From Bacteroidales bacterium (lineage in GTDB: Bacteria > Bacteroidota > Bacteroidia > Bacteroidales > JAFGHD01), in contig JAFGME010000054.1 in assembly GCA_016927695.1 (NCBI GenBank), forward strand, positions 1 through 39,897: a stretch of 39,897 bases of DNA, given 5' to 3'. Below the pieces are notes generated by a model. That model was not told where the DNA came from. It ran no database searches and saw only the letters and a program-made list of their open reading frames with translations. Positions 8,231 to 15,850 of the stretch are shown in pieces (positions within the stretch are counted from its first letter, which is position 1; each line of letters starts with the position of its first letter). A program made the translations under genes and the position numbers.

Positions 8231-9471
8231 AGGGCTTTCCCCTTTTCATGTCTTTGAGAAAGCTCATGATAAACTTCACGGATCAGGGCAGAATCGTTTT
8301 CTTTGATCAGGTCCCATAATAAAGAAGAGGATATGCCTCTGGTATTGTTACACAGCACGATTAAAGACCTTTCCTGAGCCAGATCACGGATAAAATAAGT
8401 TCTGAATCCTTTCCACCATCCGAAATGATAAACAGTGCTGTCCATGTCATGCCTGATCCTCCAGCCAAATCCATAATTATCCTTATTATTCGATCTGGCC
8501 GGGCTTCCCGGGGAAAATGCCTCCTCAAGGGTTTCGGCTGAAACAATTATTTCCGCCCTCAGCGCCGAATCAAAGCGGAAAAGGTCCCTGACGGTTGAAT
8601 ACACCCCCTTGTCACCCATCACGCCATTTAAATAATTGTCCCCAATCTGCCGGAAGCCTCTGCTACTGATTTCATGACCGGGCACTCCGCCGGGAATTTC
8701 CCCGGGTATGGTTTCCATCCCAGTGTGGTTATAAACAAATGAATCGGTCATGCCGGCGGGTATGAAAATCCTGCTCTTCACAAATTTATCGAAGCCAATC
8801 TTACTTACCGCTTCCACAATACAGGCAAGCAAGGCATAATTGGTGTTGCAATAATGAAAACCTTTTCCCGGAGAAAAAGAAGGAGCCGGGTGATAACGGA
8901 TCAGAAGCCCCACAACATCACGGTTTGATATCGTCTTTGTCCGGTCCCAATACTTGTCGGCCAGAGGCATATACCTGGGCAGCCCTGAACGGTGGGTCAG
9001 GAGGTGGCGGATCGTTACATCCTTGTATGGGAATCCGAAAACGTATTTATTCACAGAATCGTCATAATCCAGTTTACCCTCCTCCTTCAGAATCATAATG
9101 GCTGTGGCTGTAAACATCTTTGAAACAGAGGCAAGCTGGAAGGCAGAACCCGTGCTGAGGGGCATTTCATTGTGCTTCAAATCCCCATAACCTATGCATG
9201 CCTCATAAACCACCTCCCCCTTTTCAGCATATAATATATTTCCGTTAAAAACATTTTTTCGTCTCAGATGGCGAAAATACTCTTCAACATGATTTCTCTT
9301 TTTTTCGGTCAGCAATTGCCCGGCATCTGCATAAACTTTAGGATATGATTTATCGGCCACTACGGCTTCACGGCTATTGCTTCCGGATACGAAGGCAAAG
9401 TATAAACCGGTAAAAGCAATAATCCCTGCAATGATTTTAAGCCTGGCTGATATTTTTGAAGATATGAACAT
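8227..9471 (-). CDS. Beta-lactamase-family serine hydrolase (class C / S12-like)
   Basis: A 414-residue protein with an N-terminal membrane anchor or signal (about 10-30) and a serine beta-lactamase-like / peptidase S12 domain (about 60-400). Catalytic motifs: SVSK (Ser115 to Lys118), the Tyr-x-Asn equivalent YCN (207-209) and HFG (349-351) in place of KTG. The HLLTHRSGLP segment is typical of this group. Such proteins are esterases, D-amino-acid peptidases or unknown hydrolases more often than antibiotic-degrading enzymes, so resistance should not be assumed. It probably acts in the periplasm. A candidate -7 box sits 5 bases before the ATG. Butyrate kinase lies 82 bases upstream on the same strand. 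Confidence 0.85.
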   Translation of the reverse strand: MFISSKISARLKIIAGIIAFTGLYFAFVSGSNSREAVVADKSYPKVYADAGQLLTEKKRNHVEEYFRHLRRKNVFNGNILYAEKGEVVYEACIGYGDLKHNEMPLSTGSAFQLASVSKMFTATAIMILKEEGKLDYDDSVNKYVFGFPYKDVTIRHLLTHRSGLPRYMPLADKYWDRTKTISNRDVVGLLIRYHPAPSFSPGKGFHYCNTNYALLACIVEAVSKIGFDKFVKSRIFIPAGMTDSFVYNHTGMETIPGEIPGGVPGHEISSRGFRQIGDNYLNGVMGDKGVYSTVRDLFRFDSALRAEIIVSAETLEEAFSPGSPARSNNKDNYGFGWRIRHDMDSTVYHFGWWKGFRTYFIRDLAQERSLIVLCNNTRGISSSLLWDLIKENDSALIREVYHELSQRHEKGKAL

Positions 9472-9476
9472 GGGGC

Positions 9477-9484
9477 CAAAAATA
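9477..9484 (-). promoter_or_regulatory. Candidate -7 box for the serine hydrolase gene
   Basis: On the minus strand this reads TATTTTTG, a full match to TAnnTTTG, ending 5 bases before the ATG at 9471. The spacing equals that of the kinase gene at 6109 and predicts a leaderless or near-leaderless mRNA. No -33 element is obvious. Confidence 0.35.
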
Positions 9485-9553
9485 TTGATAATGGCTTACA
9501 TAATTTCATTTTTGGTACTAAAAAAATCAACAGAAAAAAATGCCATGGCCATT

Positions 9554-10630
9554 TCACGTGTAATCCTGAACATCAAGGTCGCCCTTAAGCACCAGGAAGG
9601 CATTTTCTGCAAGGGCTTCAACATCATTGATGCTGGGATAAAGGACAAATTCAGCGATTTTCCCGACCCGCTTTTTTATGTTCCCCAAAAATCTTTCGCT
9701 GTGAAATATGTTACCTGTGAGGATAATGGCATCCACCTGACCTTCCAGAACTGCATACATTGAGCCAATCTCTTTTGACACCTGGTAAGCGCATGCATCA
9801 GAAATAAACAATGCTTTTTCATCCCCTTTCTCCATAAGCATATTAATGTCATGGACGTTTCCGGTGTCAAGATAGGCTGCATACCCCCCCTCTTTGGTGA
9901 TCATAGCCATGATCTCCTCTTCAGTGTATTTACCTGAATAACATAGACTTACGAGATCTCCCACCGGAAGTGAGCCGGAACGTTTCACCGAAAAGGGGCC
10001 ATCGCCGTCGAAAGCGTTATTGACATCCACAACACGGCCGTTTCTGTGCGCCGCCACTGAAATCCCTCCCATTCCAACGGTAACCATAATGAGGTTAACA
10101 TCTTCATAAATTTTATGATTGGCCTTTGAATACTTCCTGGCATAAAATTTCTGGTTCAGTGCATGAAAGATGGATTTTCTCTCAAAAAGCGGGTGCCCGG
10201 AAACCCTGGCAATATCATCCATTTCATCCACTGAAACGGGATCTGCCATAATTGCCCTTGCATTCAGCTGTTTAGCCACTTTATTTGCGATCAGCCCCCC
10301 CAGATTGGTGTGGTGTTTACCCTTAATTCCTCTCCGGAGATCTTCCACCATTTTGTCATTGATGGCATATACCCCTGCGTTTAAGGGTTTCAGAACGCCG
10401 CCCCGGGCAACCACCAGTTCAATGTCGTCCATTTCAGCTTCATTGTCGTTCAGTTCCCACATCACCAGGTTGAACCTCATTTCAAGCTGATCATTCACAT
10501 CAATATATTTTCCAAGCTCTTCAGGCTTGTGTCTGATGTTTTTCAGGAAAAGCATGGTGGCGCCTTTATAAAGCGCGATCTGTGTCGAAAACGTTTCAGG
10601 GTATATTACCAGTATGTCTTTATTTACCAT
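9554..10630 (-). CDS. buk: Butyrate kinase
   Basis: A 358-residue ASKHA-fold acid kinase that interconverts butyryl phosphate plus ADP with butyrate plus ATP (branched analogues such as isobutyrate or isovalerate are used by some members). Family signs: the N-terminal phosphate-binding start (VIYPETFSTQIALYKG), VARGGVLKP, HTNLGGLIANKVA, MADPVSVDEMDD, VGMGGISVAAHRNGRVVDVNNAFDGDGPFS and ILTGNIFHSERF. Length is normal for Buk. No phosphotransbutyrylase gene, its usual partner, is adjacent: upstream is the AlgX-like gene and downstream the serine hydrolase. The acyl-CoA pathway at the right end of the window could supply acyl-CoAs, but that link is inference. Confidence 0.93.
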   Translation of the reverse strand: MVNKDILVIYPETFSTQIALYKGATMLFLKNIRHKPEELGKYIDVNDQLEMRFNLVMWELNDNEAEMDDIELVVARGGVLKPLNAGVYAINDKMVEDLRRGIKGKHHTNLGGLIANKVAKQLNARAIMADPVSVDEMDDIARVSGHPLFERKSIFHALNQKFYARKYSKANHKIYEDVNLIMVTVGMGGISVAAHRNGRVVDVNNAFDGDGPFSVKRSGSLPVGDLVSLCYSGKYTEEEIMAMITKEGGYAAYLDTGNVHDINMLMEKGDEKALFISDACAYQVSKEIGSMYAVLEGQVDAIILTGNIFHSERFLGNIKKRVGKIAEFVLYPSINDVEALAENAFLVLKGDLDVQDYT

Positions 10631-10652
10631 AAAGCATAGTTTTTTATCAGAA

Positions 10653-10660
10653 CAAATTTA
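10653..10660 (-). promoter_or_regulatory. Candidate -7 box for butyrate kinase
   Basis: Reads TAAATTTG on the minus strand (TAnnTTTG match), 22 bases before the ATG at 10630. It gives buk a likely promoter of its own, separate from the AlgX-like gene ending at 10701. No clear -33 box. Confidence 0.35.
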
Positions 10661-10700
10661 AAGTTATAATTTTAAACTGAGTGCGTTAATCTCCAATATT

Positions 10701-12320
10701 TCATTGTTCCTTTAAAATCTCCCAGAATTCATTTTCTGTTTCCACCATAATGGCCTCATCCGGCGTCATGCAATATTCAGAAGCCATTTTCATTATCCGG
10801 TTCCATCTGGCGGTATCTTTTTTTATTTGTTTTTGAAATTCCATAATTCTTTTATAATCCGTGTGTTGCTCAGGAAAATTTTTCTCAAACATGTAGGCTG
10901 CGTCAAGGGAGATCGCCGAATCCAGGCTGATGTTCCTTTCTGCGGCCTTCTGTTCGATGGATTCTATCCACTCACTGCTTGACAGTATGGATTGCCGGTA
11001 GGAATAGGGCCCGTAAAGCCTGTAAAACCTGCCGGGGTTTTTTTGTTCCAACAGGTACATTGCCTCCCGGCTGAGTGTCTCAGAAAGTGATGATCCGCTT
11101 TTCTCCGCCTTGGTTAAAATCTGCCCAAACCATGTGTCATAGAGGCATATTCTTTCTATTATCCGGTGGATCTCATCGTAATGGGTCTGAGGAACAAAAA
11201 GTTCGTAAGCATCATCCACAAACCCCCAGGCCAGTTTATACAGAAACCGCTCTGTAACCATAATCAATATCACATCATTGTGATACAATTCTTCTTTCAG
11301 GCTGAGGGTTTGGGATAAAAGGGTGTCCATATAGGTTTCGGGGAAGACCAGCGAATTAAAATACCAGAAATGCGCATCCTTAAAGAGCTTAAACGGTAAT
11401 TCGGTATTGTAAATATTCCAGAAAAAACTATCCCCGATAACCAGCAGACGGGGTTTTTCCGCCTGATTATCCTTCTGAAACTCATACACAGGATAAGCCA
11501 GGGTATCGGTTTCAGGCAGCCTGAAAATGAGGTTCATGGCATTCCCGATATCATAATCAGGCCTTCTTGAGCGGATTTCCTTTTCATATCTTATAATTTT
11601 ATAGTCAGGGAGGTCTGTATTCCTGGTATATTCTATATACTTAATGAGAGAATCCGCTGCCAGCGACATGCCATACTGGCTCCAGTGGGTTCCGTATTTT
11701 GTAAATAAGGGATATGTTGTCTTGTCTTTCAGCGAAAGGAAATAGCTGTTCAGGTCTATGAACTCCAGGCCGTGCTTTGCCGAAAGCTCAACCATCTTCC
11801 TGTAATTGTTCATTACGGTATCATTAACGGGAAAGCGCTCCGGGATATTTTCGGGCATGAAGCCGGCTTTCCCGGGCTCAATCACGAAGATCAGGTCAGT
11901 GTTGTTATCGGCCTTTAATTTCTTCTGCAGGAAGGTCAGGCGGCGGATAAAGCGGTCGAGGCTTTTCTCACCGATATAATCGATGCCGGAATAAGCCCTG
12001 ATGTAATCGTATTCCATAAAGAAATCATTCTTCCCCCTGATGATATCATCTGACCTGACTTTCCCAAACAGTGAGAAATCCAATTGGTTGGCTAACCGGA
12101 AGAGGGAATGGTGAAAACCGATATGAAAGTTGGCCCATGGTTCGTACTTTTCCTGATAAATGCCATCCAGCCAGTCATTCATATTTATCCGGGGTTGCGG
12201 GGGAACAACAAAGTCGCCGCTGAGAGGTTTTTCTTTCACCCAAGGGAAAAACATCATTGCCGGGGGTGAAAGGATAATCACCATCACACATATCAGCAAT
12301 ATTTTTTCCAACAACTTCAT
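10701..12320 (-). CDS. AlgX/AlgJ-like SGNH-type polysaccharide acyltransferase-associated protein with C-terminal repeats
   Basis: A 539-residue protein. A single N-terminal hydrophobic segment (about 5-27) anchors it, with the bulk in the periplasm. Residues about 85-380 resemble the AlgX/AlgJ SGNH hydrolase-like domain: GKNDFFME near 97-103, FVIEPGKA (145-152), THWSQYG (211-217) and VIGDSFFW with Ser298. The AlgX Asp-x-His pair appears as Gly210-x-His212, so the acid residue is not in its usual place. Residues 397-539 hold two full and one partial 54-residue helical repeats. It lies 6 bases after the MBOAT gene, the typical partner that passes acyl groups across the inner membrane. The pair would O-acetylate (or otherwise acylate) a surface polymer; the substrate is unknown. 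Confidence 0.78.
   Translation of the reverse strand: MKLLEKILLICVMVIILSPPAMMFFPWVKEKPLSGDFVVPPQPRINMNDWLDGIYQEKYEPWANFHIGFHHSLFRLANQLDFSLFGKVRSDDIIRGKNDFFMEYDYIRAYSGIDYIGEKSLDRFIRRLTFLQKKLKADNNTDLIFVIEPGKAGFMPENIPERFPVNDTVMNNYRKMVELSAKHGLEFIDLNSYFLSLKDKTTYPLFTKYGTHWSQYGMSLAADSLIKYIEYTRNTDLPDYKIIRYEKEIRSRRPDYDIGNAMNLIFRLPETDTLAYPVYEFQKDNQAEKPRLLVIGDSFFWNIYNTELPFKLFKDAHFWYFNSLVFPETYMDTLLSQTLSLKEELYHNDVILIMVTERFLYKLAWGFVDDAYELFVPQTHYDEIHRIIERICLYDTWFGQILTKAEKSGSSLSETLSREAMYLLEQKNPGRFYRLYGPYSYRQSILSSSEWIESIEQKAAERNISLDSAISLDAAYMFEKNFPEQHTDYKRIMEFQKQIKKDTARWNRIMKMASEYCMTPDEAIMVETENEFWEILKEQ
10704..11132 (-). repeat. Protein-level tandem repeat, 54-residue period, C-terminus of AlgX-like protein
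   Basis: Unit 1 is residues 397-450, unit 2 is 451-504 and partial unit 3 is 505-539. They align without gaps. Each begins with a ~30-residue two-helix module: Trp, hydrophobic at +4, Lys-Ala at +7/+8 (Met-Ala in unit 3), a turn with Gly/Asn/Cys at +12, then Ser/Thr, Asp/Glu, a hydrophobic pair and (Asp/Glu)-(Ala/Thr) at +22/+23. A Pro recurs at the same position of the linkers (429 and 483). The same module ends the GT-C-like protein at 15854-15949. I know no named family for it. Confidence 0.7.
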
Positions 12321-12326
12321 TATCTT

Positions 12327-13748
12327 TTAAAATCTGAAATAAATAAAAGGATTAAAGCCACTTGAGGAAACATAAGCCAGACATACAACAAACAAAACCA
12401 GGGCTGTAAAAGTCATCAGGGAGAGCATCCCCTGTCCTCTGTTTTTAGCCAACAGCCATTGCTGCTTTTTTTCGATAAGGCGTGAAAAGCCCCAGAACGA
12501 AAAGAAAGCTCCGATGATGAGAACGGCATAAAACTTCCCTTCGAAATATAACTGACCGGCCTGCCCACCGCTACTGAACAGGGAACCGGCAAACGACAGC
12601 GCATGGTCGAGGTTGTCGGCCCGGAAAAGCACCCAACCCATCAGGGTGAGAAAAAACACCCATACGGTGGAGATGAGGCGGCCCGCTTTTTTGTAGAGTT
12701 TTAACAAAAACAACCTTTCCGCCACCAGGAAAAACCCATGATATGCCCCCCAGATGACAAAATTCCATGCAGCGCCGTGCCAAAGGCCGGAAATCAGGAA
12801 TACCACCCAAAGGTTGAAATATATCCTTGTAGCAGAAACCCGGTTCCCCCCCAGGGGGATATAAAGATAATCTTTCATCCAGCGTCCCAGTGTGATATGC
12901 CATCTTCTCCAGAATTCGGTGATGCTTCCTGAGATGTACGGATTGTTGAAATTTTCAGGAAAGTCGAAACCCGCCATCCGGCCCAGGCCTATGGCCATAT
13001 CGGAATAACCTGAAAAATCAAAGTATATCTGGAACGCATAAGCAATAACGCCAATCCAGGCTGTGTAAGAAGAAAGGCCGGCAGGATCAGATCCGAAAAC
13101 CAGGTCTGCCTGTTCTCCCAAAGTGTTGGCAATCAGCACCTTTTTAGCCAAACCGAGAGCAAACCTAAAAAAGCCGGTCAGGCGGTTGTTGTTGTTTTCA
13201 TTTGCCCTCCGGTCTTCAATCTGCCCCGCTATTTCATTAAAGCGCACTATCGGACCTGCGATCAACTGTGGGAACATCAGGATATACAATGCGTAATCGG
13301 TTACCTTGCGAAGGGGATGGTACACTTTCCGGTAAACATCCACTGAATAGGTAAGCTTTTGAAAAGTAAAAAAAGAAATTCCGATGGGAAGGGCAATACG
13401 TGTCCATGTTACCTGTGCAAAACCCCAGTCTTCCATCAATATATTGATGTTTTCAATGAAGAAGTTGGCGTATTTGAAATAAAGCAACAATCCCACATTG
13501 ATGGCCACAGAAAGGGCAAGAAGCAGCCTTTTTATCCCTCCTGTCTTTTTATTCATCCATCCGACCAGGTAAAAATCGGCCATAATGGAAGCCAGGACAA
13601 TAAAAATAAATCCGGGGGCCCCCCATGCATAAAAGAGAAGGCTGGCAGCAAGGGCGAAAAGATTTTTAAGCTTTACACCCAAAAAGAAATAAATCAACAG
13701 GAAAGCAGGTAAAAACAATACCAGGAAAATAGTGCTGCTGAAAACCAT
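12327..13748 (-). CDS. MBOAT-family O-acyltransferase (AlgI-like)
   Basis: A 473-residue polytopic membrane protein of the MBOAT family. It begins with FSSTIFLVLFLPAFLLIYF and continues through about 10-12 hydrophobic segments. Signature segments are PIGISFFTFQ, QLIAGPIVRF, FSGYSDMAIGLGRMAGFDFPENFNNPY, EFWRRWHITLGRW (His284) and GLWHGAAW, with invariant His324 at nearly the same position as in AlgI. These proteins move acyl (usually acetyl) groups from the cytoplasm to an extracytoplasmic polysaccharide. The AlgX/AlgJ-like gene starts 6 bases downstream, giving the standard acylation pair. A -7 box 25 bases before the ATG and a divergent flippase-like gene mark this as the head of the operon. 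Confidence 0.93.
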   Translation of the reverse strand: MVFSSTIFLVLFLPAFLLIYFFLGVKLKNLFALAASLLFYAWGAPGFIFIVLASIMADFYLVGWMNKKTGGIKRLLLALSVAINVGLLLYFKYANFFIENINILMEDWGFAQVTWTRIALPIGISFFTFQKLTYSVDVYRKVYHPLRKVTDYALYILMFPQLIAGPIVRFNEIAGQIEDRRANENNNNRLTGFFRFALGLAKKVLIANTLGEQADLVFGSDPAGLSSYTAWIGVIAYAFQIYFDFSGYSDMAIGLGRMAGFDFPENFNNPYISGSITEFWRRWHITLGRWMKDYLYIPLGGNRVSATRIYFNLWVVFLISGLWHGAAWNFVIWGAYHGFFLVAERLFLLKLYKKAGRLISTVWVFFLTLMGWVLFRADNLDHALSFAGSLFSSGGQAGQLYFEGKFYAVLIIGAFFSFWGFSRLIEKKQQWLLAKNRGQGMLSLMTFTALVLFVVCLAYVSSSGFNPFIYFRF

Positions 13749-13773
13749 ACCGCTTATTCATTCAAGAAACGTG

Positions 13774-13781
13774 CAAAGGTA
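13774..13781 (-). promoter_or_regulatory. Candidate -7 box for the MBOAT operon
   Basis: Reads TACCTTTG on the minus strand, a full TAnnTTTG match 25 bases before the ATG at 13748. On the plus strand, TACTTTTA at 13802-13809 is a near match 17 bases before the divergent gene's ATG at 13827, so this 78-base gap probably holds two divergent promoters. Confidence 0.38.
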
Positions 13782-13826
13782 TTGTTTTTATTAAATTCAT
13801 GTACTTTTACAGATCAAATCGAAAGT

Positions 13827-14717
13827 ATGCGGTTCAGAAATGCCTTCAACATCCTTATTTATCTTTCGCTGGCTTTTCTGTTTATCTATCTGTACCGGTT
13901 TGATTTTTTCGGATTCAAAAAGCTGGAATGGAAAGTTTTTCCCCTGTTGGCATCCATACTCCTGCTATGGTCAGGGTATCTTGTCAGCGCCCTGAGCTGG
14001 CAGAACATCCTGAAAAGGCATAATATTGCAATTGGCGCCAGAGATGCCATCATCTCTCATGGATTGTCAGTGTTTGCAAAATACATTCCGGGGAAGATCT
14101 GGGTCATTTTAGGCAGGGCCGGCTATATTTCGAGGTTTGGTTTCCCAATGAAAACCACTTCCTTCCTTTCGATGAAAGAGCAGTTGATTTATGTTTGGGC
14201 AGGTCTCCTCATCAGCGCTGTTCCTATGGTTTATTTCTATGGAATAACCCTGTTTTCAGCCTTTGTGCTTTCCCTGGTGTTGTTTTTCACCTTCCTGCTG
14301 TATTCCGGGGGCTTTCACACTTTCTTTATCAAAGTGGCAATCCGGATTACAAAAAAAGAATGGGATATCCCCTTCATCAGATTTTACGACAGCCTGAACA
14401 TAATATGGTTTATCCTTGGATACTGGGCATTATGGCTGGTTGCCTTTTTTTTGTTTGTAACTGCATTTTATTCCGGGGCAGGCCCGGAGGTGGCTTTCGC
14501 CTTTCCTCTGAGTGTCACACTGGGTCTTTTGGCGATTATTTTCCCGGGCGGACTGGGTGTGCGGGAAGGAATCATGACAGGTTATCTTGTCCTGGGCGGA
14601 CTGCCTCTTGAAATAGCCACTGCCATATCGATCTACGCCCGTCTTTGGTTCATCTCAGGCGAAATTTTCATTTTTATGACCGGTTTTATCTGCAAATGGT
14701 GCAAAAGCAGCAAATGA
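13827..14717 (+). CDS. Flippase-like integral membrane protein (LPG synthase TM-domain / AglD-YbhN family)
   Basis: A 296-residue polytopic protein with about eight hydrophobic segments. KYIPGKIWVILGRAGYISRFG (with Gly, Lys and Arg in the loop) and FPGGLGVREGIMTGYL are characteristic of the membrane domain shared by lysylphosphatidylglycerol synthases and the AglD/YbhN family, proposed to handle lipid-linked sugars or lipids. No synthetase domain is attached, so it is not a complete MprF. The ATG at 13827 is preferred; an in-frame TTG at 13782 would overlap the promoter region of the divergent gene. It converges on the glycosyltransferase gene, with 15 bases between stops. Role in glycan or lipid transport is inferred from family and neighbours. 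Confidence 0.82.
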   Translation: MRFRNAFNILIYLSLAFLFIYLYRFDFFGFKKLEWKVFPLLASILLLWSGYLVSALSWQNILKRHNIAIGARDAIISHGLSVFAKYIPGKIWVILGRAGYISRFGFPMKTTSFLSMKEQLIYVWAGLLISAVPMVYFYGITLFSAFVLSLVLFFTFLLYSGGFHTFFIKVAIRITKKEWDIPFIRFYDSLNIIWFILGYWALWLVAFFLFVTAFYSGAGPEVAFAFPLSVTLGLLAIIFPGGLGVREGIMTGYLVLGGLPLEIATAISIYARLWFISGEIFIFMTGFICKWCKSSK

Positions 14718-14732
14718 CTGCTGTCAATGTCA

Positions 14733-15836
14733 TTATTTAAGAAGCTTATCATTGTCCTGAATGTCCATCCACATGGCGAAAAACAGCGATTGAAAACCTG
14801 TTATGGTAAGAAAAATAAAAAACATCACATTTTGGCCCGGAGTAATCTGCCCTCTGACTAAGGCATTTGAAACAAGGCTGACCAGGAAAGGCAGGGAGAA
14901 GATTAAAAGCAGAAACCCCAAATTATAGAGCAGGAAAAGGGGGTGAAAATCCTTGAAAAAATACTTCACCCAAAGCCTCCTGAAAAAAGATTTGACCAGC
15001 AAAACACTGATGGGAAGAATAACTTTGAATACTTTCAGCTTGGACTTTTCTCCCACATTGTACACCGGTTTTATGGTAACCTCCCGCAATGTGCAATAGG
15101 CCATATTGAGTTTCACCAGCATATCGTTTGGCATACCGTAACGAGGAAATATTTTATGCAATTCGATGGAATGCAAAGCATTTTTCGAAATGGCAGTATA
15201 TCCTGTCTGGGTGTCGGAAACTGTCCAGTATCCGGAGGCGATTTTGGTGAGGATGGAAAGGACTGAATTTCCAAAGAACCGGGTTTTGGGGATGATATCC
15301 GAAGCGCTGGCATGACGGAGTCTGTTGCCCTTCACATAATCTATACCTTCCTCAAGCACCGGCCGGCAGATCGATGCCAGCTCCGAAGGGTCCATCTGGC
15401 CATCGCCGGCCATAACGGCCGTGCAATCTATGTCATGGTCCTTGCACCATTTATAGCCCCTGGCAATGGCTGCCCCCACACCGCTGTTCCGGAGGAGATT
15501 GATCAGAATGATCCTGTCTTTTGCGGGTGCGTTGTTTACCACTTCCGACGGAGGAAAAAGCCTGATCTCCGCCTGATTTTTCTCCCTCACTAATTGTTCG
15601 GCAGCCGAAAACACATCCACTTCTTCCCAATGTTCGGGTGGAACGATCTCCAGATCTGTGTCATTCCACGCGGATGTAATATATTTTTCTGTGACCTTTG
15701 CGGTATCATCCGAAGATTTGTCGTTGACCACCACAATGCGATCCACAAAATCAGGCATGGTCTCAATCACCCTGCCGATCTGGCCTGCCTCATTATACGC
15801 CGGCACAACTACCGCTATGGTTTTGTTGTTAAGCAT
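14733..15836 (-). CDS. Family 2 glycosyltransferase, dolichyl/polyprenyl-phosphate mannose synthase-like
   Basis: A 367-residue protein. The N-terminal GT-A fold starts VVVPAYNEAGQIGRVIETMP, with NDKSSDDT (Asp39) in place of the usual nucleotide-binding DDGS, then RNSGVGAAIARGY (113-127), and DGQMDP (145-150) as the metal-binding motif. Two C-terminal membrane segments (about 300-325 and 335-358) follow. Enzymes of this type load a sugar from a nucleotide onto a polyprenyl phosphate at the inner membrane. About 60 residues (roughly 47-108) are inserted between the first two motifs, longer than I expect for the family. It sits 14 bases after a GT-C-like gene, a plausible user of the polyprenyl-P-sugar. 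Confidence 0.85.
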   Translation of the reverse strand: MLNNKTIAVVVPAYNEAGQIGRVIETMPDFVDRIVVVNDKSSDDTAKVTEKYITSAWNDTDLEIVPPEHWEEVDVFSAAEQLVREKNQAEIRLFPPSEVVNNAPAKDRIILINLLRNSGVGAAIARGYKWCKDHDIDCTAVMAGDGQMDPSELASICRPVLEEGIDYVKGNRLRHASASDIIPKTRFFGNSVLSILTKIASGYWTVSDTQTGYTAISKNALHSIELHKIFPRYGMPNDMLVKLNMAYCTLREVTIKPVYNVGEKSKLKVFKVILPISVLLVKSFFRRLWVKYFFKDFHPLFLLYNLGFLLLIFSLPFLVSLVSNALVRGQITPGQNVMFFIFLTITGFQSLFFAMWMDIQDNDKLLK

Positions 15837-15850
15837 ACACTGCTTTGGAT

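Noticed and set aside
8227-9471. Antibiotic-resistance beta-lactamase
   Set aside because: SxxK and YxN are present, but HFG replaces KTG and the overall form is that of general S12-like hydrolases; sequence alone does not support resistance.
13782-13826. Longer flippase-like protein starting at TTG 13782
   Set aside because: The extra residues do not resemble the family and overlap the promoter region of the divergent MBOAT gene.
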